Positions 17,333-26,184 of a stretch of DNA of 64,000 nucleotides are shown piece by piece (positions within the stretch are counted from its first letter, which is position 1; each line of letters opens with the position of its first letter). The position numbers and the translations under genes are program-made. The DNA lies in NCBI RefSeq assembly GCF_002930645.1, contig NZ_PSNW01000002.1:248001-312000 (forward strand), in the 5' to 3' direction. The notes under the pieces were generated by a model that worked only from the letters and a program-made list of their open reading frames with translations, made no database searches and had not been told where the DNA came from. The DNA comes from Solimonas fluminis (GTDB taxonomy: Bacteria; Pseudomonadota; Gammaproteobacteria; Nevskiales; Nevskiaceae).

Positions 17333-18705
17333 GCCAGCATCCGCTGCATCACGCGCTCGCCCGGCGGCGCCAGCCGCCCCTGGGCATCGAGCAGTTCCAT
17401 GCGCTGCAGCCAGGCCTCGAACTCCGGTGCCGGCCGCAGCTTGAGCAGGTGGCGCAGGCCCAGCACGTCATGCCAGGACAGGCTCTGGTAGCCCAGCATC
17501 ACGTCGTCCGCGCCCGGCACGGCGATGACGAAGTTCACGCCGGCATTGGCCAGCAGCGTCATCAGCGTGTCCATGTCGTCCTGGTCGGCTTCGGCATGGT
17601 TGGTGTAGCAGACATCCACGCCCATCGGCAGGCCCATCAGCTTGCCGCAGCAATGGTCCTCCAGCCCGGCGCGGATGATCTGCTTGCTGTCGTAGAGGTA
17701 TTCGGGCCCGATGAAGCCCACTACCGTATTGACCAGCAGCGGCGAGAACTCGCGCGCCACCGCATAGGCACGCACCTCCATGGTCTGCTGGTCCACGCCG
17801 TGGTGCGCATTGGCCGACAGCGCGCTGCCCTGCCCGGTCTCGAAGTACATGACATTGCCGCCCACGGTGCCTCGCTTCAGCGACTGCGCCGCCTCCATGC
17901 CCTCGCGCAGCAGCGCCAGGTTCACGCCGAAGCCCTGGTTGGCCGCCTCGCTGCCGGCGATGGACTGGAACACCAGGTCCAGCGGCGCGCCGCGCTCGAT
18001 GGCGCGCAGGCTGTTGGTGACGTGCGCCAGCACGCAGGACTGCATGGGGATGTCGTAGCGCAGCCGCAGCTCGTCCAGCATCTGCAGCAGGCGGATGGTA
18101 TCCGGCACCGAGTCGCTGGCGGGGTTGATGCCGATCACCGCATCGCCCATGCCGAACAGCAGGCCGTCGAGGATCGAGGCGGCGATGCCCAGCGGATCGT
18201 CGGTCGGGTGATTCGGCTGCAGCCGGCAGGCCAGGCGGCCCGGCAGGCCGATGGTGCTGCGGAAGGCGGTGACCACGCGGCACTTGGCCGCCACCGCGAT
18301 CAGGTCCTGGTTGCGCATCAGCTTGCTGACCGCCGCCACCATCTCCGGCGTCAGCCCCGGCGCCAGCGCGGCCAGGGCCTCGGTGGTGGCGGCATAGGAC
18401 AGCAGCCAGTCGCGGAACTGGCCCACGCTCATGCCGGACACCGGCGCGAAGGCCGCGGCATCGTGCGTGTCCAGGATCAGGCGCGTGACCTCGTCGGCCT
18501 CGTAGGGCACCAGCGGCTGTTCCAGGAATGCACGCAGCGGCAGTTCCGCCAGAACGTGGCGCGCGGCCACTCGCTGCTCGTCGCCCTGCGCCGCCAGGCC
18601 CGCCAGCTCGTCGCCGGAACGCCGCGGCGAGGCGCAGGCCATAAGCGCCCGCAGGTCCTCGAAGACCCAGGTCCTGCCGTTCAGCGTGATGCGGTAGGCC
18701 GACAT
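17329..18705 (-). CDS. eutB: Ethanolamine ammonia-lyase large subunit
   Basis: Large catalytic subunit binding ethanolamine and cobalamin, 458 residues from ATG 18705 (MSAYRITLNGRTW), with GGAAA about eight bases upstream. An ATG at 18723 would add six residues. Family blocks include KLMRNQDLIAVAAKCRVV, FRSTIGLPGRLACRLQPNHP, GDAVIGINPASDSV, FQSIAGSEAANQGFGVNLALL, YFETGQGSALSANAHHGVDQ, GPEYLYDSKQIIRAGLEDHCCGK (in part) and MGVDVCYTNHAEADQDD. It pairs with eutC by ATGA overlap. The gene is divergent from the NYN-domain gene, 67 bases apart. No cobalamin riboswitch fits in that gap. Confidence 0.96.
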   Translation of the reverse strand: MSAYRITLNGRTWVFEDLRALMACASPRRSGDELAGLAAQGDEQRVAARHVLAELPLRAFLEQPLVPYEADEVTRLILDTHDAAAFAPVSGMSVGQFRDWLLSYAATTEALAALAPGLTPEMVAAVSKLMRNQDLIAVAAKCRVVTAFRSTIGLPGRLACRLQPNHPTDDPLGIAASILDGLLFGMGDAVIGINPASDSVPDTIRLLQMLDELRLRYDIPMQSCVLAHVTNSLRAIERGAPLDLVFQSIAGSEAANQGFGVNLALLREGMEAAQSLKRGTVGGNVMYFETGQGSALSANAHHGVDQQTMEVRAYAVAREFSPLLVNTVVGFIGPEYLYDSKQIIRAGLEDHCCGKLMGLPMGVDVCYTNHAEADQDDMDTLMTLLANAGVNFVIAVPGADDVMLGYQSLSWHDVLGLRHLLKLRPAPEFEAWLQRMELLDAQGRLAPPGERVMQRMLA

Positions 18706-18772
18706 GCTCGTATTTCCAAGCATAGCCCTTGCCAGGACATGCGATCATGGGCGCCGAAGCCGGAGAACGACC

Positions 18773-19612
18773 GTGGCCGAAAATCCCGCCCGCATTGCCC
18801 TGTTGATCGACGCCGACAACGCGCCGGCCGCCAAGATCGACGTGATCCTCGCCGAACTGGCCAAGTACGGCGTCGCCAACATCCGCCGCGCCTACGGCAA
18901 CTGGACCAAGCCGGGCCTGAAGCGCTGGGCGGACCAGCTTCATGAGTACGCGATCCGCCCGGTGCAGCAGTTCGACCTCACCAAGGGCAAGAACGCGACC
19001 GACGTCTCCATCGTGATCGACGCCATGGACCTGCTCTACACCAGCCAACTGCAGTCCTTCGCGATCGTCTCCTCCGACAGCGACTTCACGCCGCTGGTGA
19101 TGCGCATCCGCGAGCGCGGCCTGGAAGTCTACGGATTCGGCGAGAAGAAGACGCCGGAGCCCTTCGTGGCGGCCTGCTCGAAGTTCCTCTACCTCGAGAA
19201 CCTGGGCGAGGACAGCAATGTCGCCGATGCCGATGCGCCGAAGGCGGTGCCGGCGAAGAAGAACACCACCCAGCTGCGGCAGGACAACAAGCTGGTCGCG
19301 CTGCTGCGCAATGCCGTGGAAGCGGCCGCGGGAGAAGACGGCTGGGCTCACCAGGGCGCCGTCGGAGGCGTACTCAAGAACCAGGGTTCGTTCGACCCCC
19401 GCAACTATGGGTACCGCTACCTCGGCGACCTGATCGAGGCCACCGGCCTGTTCGACCTCGAGCGCCGCGGCAACAACGTCGTGATGCTGCGCGACAAGCG
19501 CGCCGCGAAAGCCGCCAAGGCTGCCGTCACCTCAGCGACATCACGTACTTCTGCGTCTCCGGCAGGCCAAAGGCCGAAGCCGTCGACGGAGCCGCCATCG
19601 TCGGACGCTTGA
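18773..19612 (+). CDS. NYN-domain (LabA/DUF88-type) protein with C-terminal OST-HTH-like region
   Basis: A 279-residue protein from GTG 18773, with GGAG eight bases before it. The N-terminal NYN/PIN-like domain shows the acidic metal-site residues in LLIDADN (near residue 12), GKNATDVSIVIDAMDLLY and IVSSDSDFTPLVMRIRERG. A second part (about residues 165-250: DNKLVALLRNAVEAAAGEDGW, FDPRNYGYRYLGDLIEATG) fits the OST-HTH/LOTUS fold often attached to NYN. Proteins of this kind are predicted RNases or RNA-binding proteins in RNA surveillance. The C-terminal tail is Ser/Pro-rich and overlaps the opposing gene by 86 bases. Confidence 0.88.
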   Translation: MAENPARIALLIDADNAPAAKIDVILAELAKYGVANIRRAYGNWTKPGLKRWADQLHEYAIRPVQQFDLTKGKNATDVSIVIDAMDLLYTSQLQSFAIVSSDSDFTPLVMRIRERGLEVYGFGEKKTPEPFVAACSKFLYLENLGEDSNVADADAPKAVPAKKNTTQLRQDNKLVALLRNAVEAAAGEDGWAHQGAVGGVLKNQGSFDPRNYGYRYLGDLIEATGLFDLERRGNNVVMLRDKRAAKAAKAAVTSATSRTSASPAGQRPKPSTEPPSSDA

Positions 19613-19850
19613 CCGGCGTGGGCTTGGCCATGCCGGCCGTCAGCGGCTCGACGAAGCCGAAGGCCTGCAGTTCCGCCATCAGTTCCAGCGCACCGGCACC
19701 GGCCGGGTGCAGGCGGGCCAGCTTGGCGATCGGCTTCTCGCCGTCGGTCGCAATCAGCAGGATGCGGAGCGCCTGTGACAATCCGGCGGCCCTGCTGCGG
19801 ATCTCCTCCCGTCCTTTCTCCGTCTTCACGTAGATCGTTTCGGGGTTCAT
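19527..19850 (-). CDS. Small hypothetical protein with winged-helix-like pattern
   Basis: A 107-residue protein from ATG 19850, with AGGA eight bases before it. The N-terminal two-thirds (MNPETIYVKTEKGREEI, LSQALRILLIATDGEKPIAKLARL, LELMAELQAFGFVEPL) follow a pattern seen in small bacterial proteins annotated as winged-helix or PatA-like domains of unknown role. The tail is Pro/Thr/Ala-rich. Its last 86 bases overlap the 3' end of the opposing NYN-domain gene, so the two transcripts are antisense at their ends. Confidence 0.7.
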   Translation of the reverse strand: MNPETIYVKTEKGREEIRSRAAGLSQALRILLIATDGEKPIAKLARLHPAGAGALELMAELQAFGFVEPLTAGMAKPTPVKRPTMAAPSTASAFGLPETQKYVMSLR

Positions 19851-19989
19851 GACTGTTTTCCTGTACCGGGCCCGGCTTGGGCCCTGTGACGTACTTCGCA
19901 AAAAGCGTGCACAAACTGGACGATCGTCCGATTCCCGCCCGGAAATCGGCTCAAGTGCCTGTAGGTAAAAGGATTACAGCCGACGCCGC

Positions 19990-20616
19990 CTACTTGATCA
20001 GGGCTTCCAGATCGGCCAGGCGGGCTTCCAGTGCCTGCACGCGGGCCTCCAGCGCCGCCAGGGCGCCCGGATCGGGGCGGGCGGCGGGCACTTCGGGCTC
20101 GGCCCATTCAGTGCCGGCGGTGTCGCCGCACAAAGTGTGGGCATAGCGCGCCTCCTTCTGGCCCGCCGCGCGCGGCAGCAGGACCACCAGGGGCTGGGCA
20201 CGGTCGGCCAGGTCGTTGAGCGCCGCGGCCAGGGCCTCGCCCTCGGTCGGTCCGCCCAGGCCGGAGCCGTTGGCGCGCAGCTCCGCCAGCGTCTGCGGGC
20301 CGCGCAGCATCAGCGTGGCCAGGATCGCGGCGGTCTGCGGCTTGAGCAGCAGTTGCGGGCTGAACTGGTGCCGGTACTTCTGCGCGCGGGCGCTGAAGCT
20401 GTCGCGCGCCACCAGCTTCAGCTCCTCCAGGCGGTTCAGCGCATTGCCCACCTCACCCTCGGTCAGGCTCATCACCGGGCTGCGCGAGGTCTTCTGGTTG
20501 CCCGCCAGCATGATGGCGTTGACCGTCATCGGGTAGTACTGCGGCGTGGTGATGGACTTCTCCACCAGGGAGGCGAGCACGCGGGCTTCGGCGGGCGACA
20601 GCAGCAGTTCGGACAT
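19990..20616 (-). CDS. yceH: YceH/UPF0502 (DUF480) family protein
   Basis: A 208-residue protein from ATG 20616 (MSELLLSPAEARVLASLVEK). Family blocks are LVEKSITTPQYYPMTVNAIMLAGNQKTSR (in part), NALNRLEELKLVARD, YRHQFSPQLLL and the C-terminal coiled coil ALAALEARVQALEARLADLEALI. The fold is a pair of winged helices, so a DNA- or partner-binding role is likely, but the function of YceH is not settled. A start at 20628 would add four residues. It diverges from the PhoD gene by 87 bases. Confidence 0.92.
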   Translation of the reverse strand: MSELLLSPAEARVLASLVEKSITTPQYYPMTVNAIMLAGNQKTSRSPVMSLTEGEVGNALNRLEELKLVARDSFSARAQKYRHQFSPQLLLKPQTAAILATLMLRGPQTLAELRANGSGLGGPTEGEALAAALNDLADRAQPLVVLLPRAAGQKEARYAHTLCGDTAGTEWAEPEVPAARPDPGALAALEARVQALEARLADLEALIK

Positions 20617-20703
20617 GGGAAATCTCATCTAACGGGCCGCGATGTTATACGGGCGCAAGCGGCGTCTGGTATATGGCCCACAAAGAAATCTCCGGGGGGA
20701 GAC

Positions 20704-22653
20704 ATGGGCACCAGACGGGAGTTCCTCAAGCAGGCCGGCGGCGTCGGCCTGGGCCTGGGGACCGCCGGCCTCGCCGGCTGCGGTGACAGCGATCCGGCGG
20801 GCGACAGCGGCAACGGCGAACTCACGCCCGGCACGGTGCCGCCGCCGGAGTTCGACTTCCCCACCGGCAGCCTGCTGCCCTTCGCCCACGGCGTGGCCAG
20901 CGGCGATCCGCTGGCCGACCGCGTGATCCTGTGGACGCGCATCACCGAGCTGGAGCCGCGCCGCGGCGGCGTGGAGGTGACCTGGCGCATCGCCCGCGAC
21001 CCGCAGATGCGCGACATCGTGCGCAGCGGCAGGCAGGCCGCCGTTGCCGCGCGCGACTGGACCGTGAAGGTGGACGTGACCGGCCTGGAACCCGCCACCA
21101 CCTACTACTACCGCTTCGAGGCGCTGGGCGCCCACTCCATCACCGGCCGCACGCGCACCGCGCCGGCGGCGATGGCCGGCGAGGTCCGCGTGGCCGTGCT
21201 GGCCTGCTCCAGCTACTGGTCCAGCTACTGGAGCGGCCTGGGCCACCTGGCCGCGCGCAACGACCTGGACCTGGTGATCCACTGCGGCGACTACATCTAC
21301 GACTTCGTCGACGAGGACGAGACCGTGCGCGCCCGCCGCGGCCGCGCCGACACCGCCGACGTGGACTACCGCGACTGGCTGAACCTGGCCGAGATCCGCC
21401 GCCGCTACGCGCTGTGGCGCAGCGAGCCGAACCTGCTGCGCGCGCACCAGCAACATCCCTGGTTCATCGTCTGGGACAACCACGACATCGACGAAGGCTT
21501 CGGCAACGAGCTGCCCACCGGCATCGACGGCGGCAGCTCCACCGCGACGCTGGCCGACACCACGCGCGCCTTCTGGGAATGGACCCCCTCGCGCCCGGTG
21601 CTGGCCGACGGCAGCGGCCGCTTCCTGCTGGTGGACGACGGCCGCTACCCCGAGCCGCCGGATGCGAAGCTGGTCTACCGCGCGCTGCCCTACGGCCCGC
21701 TGCTGGACATCTATGGCGTGGATACGCAGATCGGCCTGCCGGGCCACGGCCAGGAGATGGATGCCTCGCACCTGCCGGAGGGCGCCCCCAGCCTGTTCGG
21801 CCGCCGCCAGTTCGAGTGGTTCACCGGCGAGATGCTCGCCTCCGCGCAGCGCGGCGTGACCTGGCGCCTGGTCAACAACCAGACCTGGATCGCGCCCGCC
21901 GACACGCCGGACGTGGTGGAAGGCGTGCCGCTGCCCAAGCTCGGCATCTCGCGCTGGAGCGACTACACCGCCGAACGCGCCGCGCTGTTCGGCTACCTGC
22001 GCGGCGCCAATCCCGCGGCCACGCGCGTGCGCAACAACGTCTTCGTCTCCGGCGACGTCCACGGCAACTGGGCCTCGGACCTGGTGGAGACCAGCACGCT
22101 GCTGCCGCCGGGCCTGGGCCTGGCCGCGCCCAACCCGCGCGGCGGCTCCACGCCCGACAACCTGCTGGCCGGCTGGGGCCGCGCACTCACCGGCAACCTG
22201 CCGGGCGTCAACCTGCGCGCCGATTCCGTCGGCGTGGAGTTCGCCCCCAGCTCCATGGGGCGCGGCGGCGCCGACGAACTGGTCGCCAACGCCCTGGGCT
22301 CCGCTGCCGCGCCCGCGCTCAACGTCGCCGCCGCGCGCCTGCTGGAGCTGGCCCTGTTGCTGGCCAACAACGGCTGCCGCTACGTCGAGTGGGTGGACCA
22401 CGGCTACGGCATCGTCAGCCTCAAGCCCGAGCGCGCGATCTTCGAGTGGTGGTGGCAGGACAAGCTCACGCCGGGCTCGCCGGACGTGCTGGGCTACCAG
22501 ATGGTGACCTTCAGCGAGGAGGACGCTCTGGCGCTGCCGCCGCGCTTCCCCGACCAGATCGACAGCGTGACCGCGCATGGCATGGCGGTGGAGGCCACGG
22601 TGGGCGAGCGCACGGCGGAGCCGGCGCCGGAAGGGATGCTGCTGGAGGCGTAG
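20704..22653 (+). CDS. PhoD-family alkaline phosphatase/phosphodiesterase (copy 1)
   Basis: A 649-residue exported phosphatase. The N-terminus has a twin-arginine signal (MGTRREFLKQAGG) followed by a lipobox-like GLAGCGDS, so it is probably Tat-exported and lipid-anchored. Metal-site segments of the PhoD family are visible: VIHCGDYIYDFVDED, IVWDNHDIDEGFG, SGDVHGNWASD and the C-terminal VEWVDHGYGIVSL. A domain of about 130 residues precedes the catalytic part. PhoD enzymes release phosphate from phosphodiesters and monoesters outside the cytoplasm. No Pho box was identified before the gene. A second family member lies at 35431-37116. Confidence 0.92.
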   Translation: MGTRREFLKQAGGVGLGLGTAGLAGCGDSDPAGDSGNGELTPGTVPPPEFDFPTGSLLPFAHGVASGDPLADRVILWTRITELEPRRGGVEVTWRIARDPQMRDIVRSGRQAAVAARDWTVKVDVTGLEPATTYYYRFEALGAHSITGRTRTAPAAMAGEVRVAVLACSSYWSSYWSGLGHLAARNDLDLVIHCGDYIYDFVDEDETVRARRGRADTADVDYRDWLNLAEIRRRYALWRSEPNLLRAHQQHPWFIVWDNHDIDEGFGNELPTGIDGGSSTATLADTTRAFWEWTPSRPVLADGSGRFLLVDDGRYPEPPDAKLVYRALPYGPLLDIYGVDTQIGLPGHGQEMDASHLPEGAPSLFGRRQFEWFTGEMLASAQRGVTWRLVNNQTWIAPADTPDVVEGVPLPKLGISRWSDYTAERAALFGYLRGANPAATRVRNNVFVSGDVHGNWASDLVETSTLLPPGLGLAAPNPRGGSTPDNLLAGWGRALTGNLPGVNLRADSVGVEFAPSSMGRGGADELVANALGSAAAPALNVAAARLLELALLLANNGCRYVEWVDHGYGIVSLKPERAIFEWWWQDKLTPGSPDVLGYQMVTFSEEDALALPPRFPDQIDSVTAHGMAVEATVGERTAEPAPEGMLLEA

Positions 22654-22682
22654 GGCTCGTCCCCGAGGTCGAAGCCGTTCAT

Positions 22683-22766
22683 GCCGAGCTTGTCGAAGTG
22701 CGAATGCACCGCCGGCGGGCCCCGGTTTCCGCCCACCCTTCGACAGGCTCAGGGCAGGCGGAAACC
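22683..22766. repeat. Dispersed repeat (copy 2) within a hairpin
   Basis: The core CTTCGACAGGCTCAG is at 22738-22752, with a degenerate inverted partner (GCCGAGCTTGTCGAAG) at 22683-22698. A perfect 10-base stem, GGTTTCCGCC at 22724-22733 with GGCGGAAACC at 22757-22766, encloses the core. It lies between the converging PhoD and PhaC-like genes and may limit read-through in both directions. Confidence 0.75.
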
Positions 22767-22780
22767 CAGGGGCTCGGCGT

Positions 22781-23929
22781 TCACGTCGACCGCGCCGCCA
22801 GCCAGTCCGCCACCTGCGGCCAGATGTGCAGCGGCGCCTTGCTGCCGCCGAGGATGCCCATGTGGCCGCCCGGCACCTCGATCAGCGTCTTGTCCGGGCT
22901 GCGGGCGTGCTCGAGGATCGGGTGCGTGCAGCCGGTGGTGACGATCACGTCCTCGGTGCCCGCCACCAGCAGCAGGTTGGCGTCGATGTCGCGCAGTTCG
23001 GCTTCGCAGCGCTTGATCGGCAGGCGGCCCTTGGCCAGCACGTTGTCGGCCCAGAGGTACTGCACGATGTCCTGCATCACGCCGCCCGGGTAGGCCACCA
23101 TGCCGTCGAGGAAGGCGCCGTTGGTGGCGTGGTCGCTGACGAACTCGCGGTCGTGCAGGTTGCGCAGCAGCTCGAAATAGCCCTGCAGGCTCGCCACCGG
23201 GTTGGTCAGCTTGAAGGCCAGGCTGTTGGCCCAGCCCGGCGAACGCCACCAGCGCGGCGAGGTGTTGTGCGGGCGGAAGCCCGTGCGGTCGCGCAGCCAG
23301 CGCAGCTGCTTCGACAGGCGCTGGTACTGCAGGCCCAGCATGCCGTTGTTGTGGTAGTCGCAGGGCGCGCCGACCAGGGCCAGGTTGACGATGTCCGGGT
23401 CGCGGCTCAGCGCGGCGTAGGCGTAGGAGAACAGGCCGCCGAAGCTCCAGCCGTGCAGCGACAGGCGCTGGCTGCCGCTGTGCGCGCGCACCTGCGCCAG
23501 CATCTTCGGCATCAGCTCCGCCACGTAGGTGCCGATGCGGTATTCGTCATGCCGCGAGTCGGGGCGGCCCCAGTCGACCAGGTACAGCTCGAAGCCGCGG
23601 GCGCGCAGGTAGCGCACCAGGCTGCGCTGCTCGAACAGGTCGTAGATCAGCATGTTGACCGCCAGCGGCGATACCAGCACCAGCGGCACGGCATGCGTCT
23701 GGCGCTGCACCGGCACGCGCTGGTCCGGCAGCTCGATCTCGTCCTGCGCCAGCGGCGGGTAGTAGCGCAGCTGCGCGATGCCCTCCCGGTGGATCACCTC
23801 GAAGGGCGTGCGCTCCGCCTGCACCAGTTCCTCGCTGCGCAGCAGGCGATCGCGCAGGTTGACGGTGCTGTGGGTGGCGGTGCGGGCGAGGCGGCGGCTA
23901 CGGTGGATCAGGCGCTGGTGCAGGGGCAT
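22781..23929 (-). CDS. PhaC-like alpha/beta hydrolase
   Basis: A 382-residue alpha/beta-hydrolase from ATG 23929 resembling class III polyhydroxyalkanoate synthases: PLVLVSPLAVNMLIYDLF, YLVDWGRPD, LVGAPCDYHNN, DIVQYLWADNVLAKGRL and the triad segments GTEDVIVT and PGGHMGILGG. The nucleophile elbow is GWSFGG with Ser162 where true polymer synthases have Cys (GxCxGG). It is therefore more likely an esterase, depolymerase-like or thioesterase-like hydrolase than a polymerase. No phaE, phasin or PHA-cycle gene is adjacent. It is monocistronic in this stretch. The role is inferred from fold only. Confidence 0.8.
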   Translation of the reverse strand: MPLHQRLIHRSRRLARTATHSTVNLRDRLLRSEELVQAERTPFEVIHREGIAQLRYYPPLAQDEIELPDQRVPVQRQTHAVPLVLVSPLAVNMLIYDLFEQRSLVRYLRARGFELYLVDWGRPDSRHDEYRIGTYVAELMPKMLAQVRAHSGSQRLSLHGWSFGGLFSYAYAALSRDPDIVNLALVGAPCDYHNNGMLGLQYQRLSKQLRWLRDRTGFRPHNTSPRWWRSPGWANSLAFKLTNPVASLQGYFELLRNLHDREFVSDHATNGAFLDGMVAYPGGVMQDIVQYLWADNVLAKGRLPIKRCEAELRDIDANLLLVAGTEDVIVTTGCTHPILEHARSPDKTLIEVPGGHMGILGGSKAPLHIWPQVADWLAARST

Positions 23930-24040
23930 CGGTACAGGCGGGATGGTGACGAAGGCGCGGCAGTGTAAGGGCCCGCCGCAGGAAGGCAATTGGCCGCAGC
24001 GCTGACGGCGCCGTCAGAAAACCCTCAGCCGAAGCCGGGT

Positions 24041-24904
24041 TCAGCGTCCGGCCGCCGGCTGGTAGTAGCGGCCCTGTTCCAGCGCCTGCGGTTCCCCCGC
24101 CCCGGTGTCGAAACGCACCGGCAGGCTGCGGCGCGCATAGCCCGACAGCGGCTTGTAGACCTCGAAATGCAGGTGGGGCCGGCTGGAGTAACCCGTATTG
24201 CCGGAGTAGCCCAGCACCTGGCCGGCGGCCACCGCCTCGCCGGGCTCCACCACCACGCCGTGCTGCCGCAGGTGCAGGTACCAGCCCACCGTGCCGTCGG
24301 CATGCACCACCGCCACGTAGTTGGCGTCGTCGGCATAGTCCCGGGTGGGCCCGCCGCGGTCCGAGTCCGCCCGGGTGGCGCAGACCACGCCGGCGCGCGC
24401 CGCCCGCACCGCGGTGCCCTCGGGGGCGGAGAAGTCGTAGGCGTTGAACGACGCCCCCTGGTGGCTGAAGCTGCCGCCGGCACCCTGGATCAGTTCGTAG
24501 TCGGCCCCCGGCGCCAGCGGCAGCAGGTAGGCCTGGGCGCCGTCGTGGACGCCGCCGGCATCGCCGCATTGCCAGCGCCACTCGTAACGGTACTTCCCAC
24601 CCGCGCCGCCCGGGACGGGGCGCAGCGTGAACAGGGCCTGTTCCCGCGCGCCCTGGCTGCTGCGGGTCAGCGGCAGGCGCCGGTCCGCCTCCATGCCCTG
24701 CAGCTGCGCCCGCACCGTCACGGTGACGGCATAGGCCTCGGGACTGTCGAACAGGAAGCGCACCGCGTCGCCGTCCTTCACCGTGCGCACCGCCGGCTCG
24801 ACGATCGCGGGCAGGGCCGCCTTCGCCGCCACGGGCGCCGGCGTCTCCTTGCCGCAGGCGGCGATGACCGGCAACAGCAGCAGGCAGGACAGGCGAGGAC
24901 GCAT
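24041..24904 (-). CDS. M23/LytM-family lipoprotein
   Basis: A 287-residue lipoprotein: signal MRPRLSCLLLLPVIAACGK with the lipobox cysteine at residue 17. An N-terminal all-beta region (VRFLFDSPEAYAVTVTVRAQL) precedes the LytM domain in the second half: NAYDFSAPEGTAVRAARAGVV, NYVAVVHADGTVGWYLHL, GQVLGYSGNTGYSSRPHLHFEV. The HLHFE motif with its metal-binding histidine is intact. The first HxxxD site is less clear (FNAYDF), so it could be an active peptidoglycan endopeptidase or an inactive activator like EnvC/NlpD. It follows the Cfa-like gene in the same direction. Confidence 0.85.
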   Translation of the reverse strand: MRPRLSCLLLLPVIAACGKETPAPVAAKAALPAIVEPAVRTVKDGDAVRFLFDSPEAYAVTVTVRAQLQGMEADRRLPLTRSSQGAREQALFTLRPVPGGAGGKYRYEWRWQCGDAGGVHDGAQAYLLPLAPGADYELIQGAGGSFSHQGASFNAYDFSAPEGTAVRAARAGVVCATRADSDRGGPTRDYADDANYVAVVHADGTVGWYLHLRQHGVVVEPGEAVAAGQVLGYSGNTGYSSRPHLHFEVYKPLSGYARRSLPVRFDTGAGEPQALEQGRYYQPAAGR

Positions 24905-24954
24905 GGCAGGATCGAGACGGACGGGGCGCCATTGTAGGCGCTGCTCCGCCGCGC

Positions 24955-26136
24955 TCAGCGGTACAGGTATTCCCGGGTCAGCGGCAGCCGCCGCCGGTCG
25001 CGTGCCAGCTGCAGGTGGAAGACCACCAGGTCCCCGTCGCGGAAGCTCGCCTCGGAAGCCTGCAGGTAGAACTCCCACATGCGGCAGAAGCGCTCGTCGA
25101 ATTGCGCGCTCACTTCCTCGCGCCGCGCCTGGAAGCGCCGGTGCCATTCCTCCAGCGTGCGCGCGTAGTGCAGGCGCCAGACCTCCAAGTCGGTCAGCCA
25201 GAGCCCGCTGCACTCCACGGCCGAGAGGGTCTCCGACGCCGCGGGGATGTAGCCGCCGGGGAAGATGTACTTGCGGATCCAGGGATTGGTGCCGCCCGGA
25301 CAGCACTCGCGCCCGATGGTATGCAGCAAGGCCACGCCCTGCGGCTGCAGCAGCTCCGCGACGCGTTCGAAGAAGCGCCGGTACTGCGGCCGGCCCACGT
25401 GCTCGAACATGCCCACGCTGACCACCGCATCGAACCGGCCCGGCGTGTCGCGGTAGTCCTGCAGGCGGAACTCCACGCGGCCCTCCAGGCCACGCTCCCG
25501 CGCGCGCCGCTGCGCGGCGCGAAGCTGGCCTTCCGACAGCGTCACGCCGGTGACGTGCACGCCGTGGTGCTGTGCCAGGTGCATCGCCAGCCCGCCCCAG
25601 CCGCAGCCGATGTCCAGCACGCTCATGCCGGGCTGCAGGTCCAGCTTGCGCGCGATCAGCGCGCACTTCTCCTGCTGCGCCTCCTCCAGCGTCTGGTCCG
25701 GCTCGCGGAAATAGGCACAGGAGTAGTGCATGTCCGCGTCAAGGAAGCGGCGGTAGAAGCTCTCGTCCAGGTCGTAGTGGTGGGCGACGTTGCGCCGCGA
25801 CAGCAGGGGCGTGTTGATCTCGCCCAGCAGGCTGCGCAGCCGCGCCCAGCGGCCCAGGGCCGTCTGGTGCTCGCGATGCGCCTCCAGGCGCACGCCGATG
25901 CCCAGCAGGTCCTTGAGGTCGGTCCCCTCCGGCTGCCAGTCGCCGTCCATGTAGGCTTCGCCCAGGCGCAGCGCGGGCGCCATCATCACGCGGCGCAGCG
26001 CGGCGGCGCTGCGGAAGCGCAGGCGGGCACGCGGCTCCCCGGCGCCCAGCGTGAAGCGCCGTCCGTCCGGCAGTGCAAATTCCAGGCTGCCGCCCTGGAA
26101 TCCGCGGGCGATGGCATCCAGCAAACCTTGCATCAT
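24955..26136 (-). CDS. Cyclopropane-fatty-acyl-phospholipid synthase family methyltransferase
   Basis: A 393-residue SAM-dependent enzyme of the Cfa family. Key parts are RFLDADMHYSCAYFREPDQTLEEAQ (in part), the SAM-binding VLDIGCGWGGLAMHLA near residue 175, VTGVTLSEGQ, VSVGMFEHVG, and the membrane-lipid part IFPGGYIPAASE and RMWEFYLQASEASFR. Cfa methylates cis double bonds of membrane phospholipids; the close relatives in this family may instead act on other lipids, so cyclopropane formation is likely but not certain. Met codons at 26136 and 26133 are both possible starts. It sits 48 bases after the PQQ dehydrogenase-type gene. Confidence 0.9.
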   Translation of the reverse strand: MMQGLLDAIARGFQGGSLEFALPDGRRFTLGAGEPRARLRFRSAAALRRVMMAPALRLGEAYMDGDWQPEGTDLKDLLGIGVRLEAHREHQTALGRWARLRSLLGEINTPLLSRRNVAHHYDLDESFYRRFLDADMHYSCAYFREPDQTLEEAQQEKCALIARKLDLQPGMSVLDIGCGWGGLAMHLAQHHGVHVTGVTLSEGQLRAAQRRARERGLEGRVEFRLQDYRDTPGRFDAVVSVGMFEHVGRPQYRRFFERVAELLQPQGVALLHTIGRECCPGGTNPWIRKYIFPGGYIPAASETLSAVECSGLWLTDLEVWRLHYARTLEEWHRRFQARREEVSAQFDERFCRMWEFYLQASEASFRDGDLVVFHLQLARDRRRLPLTREYLYR

Positions 26137-26184
26137 GCCTGTGTGACCGGCCGGAACCGGCCAATGTTCCCTCGGCCGCGGATC

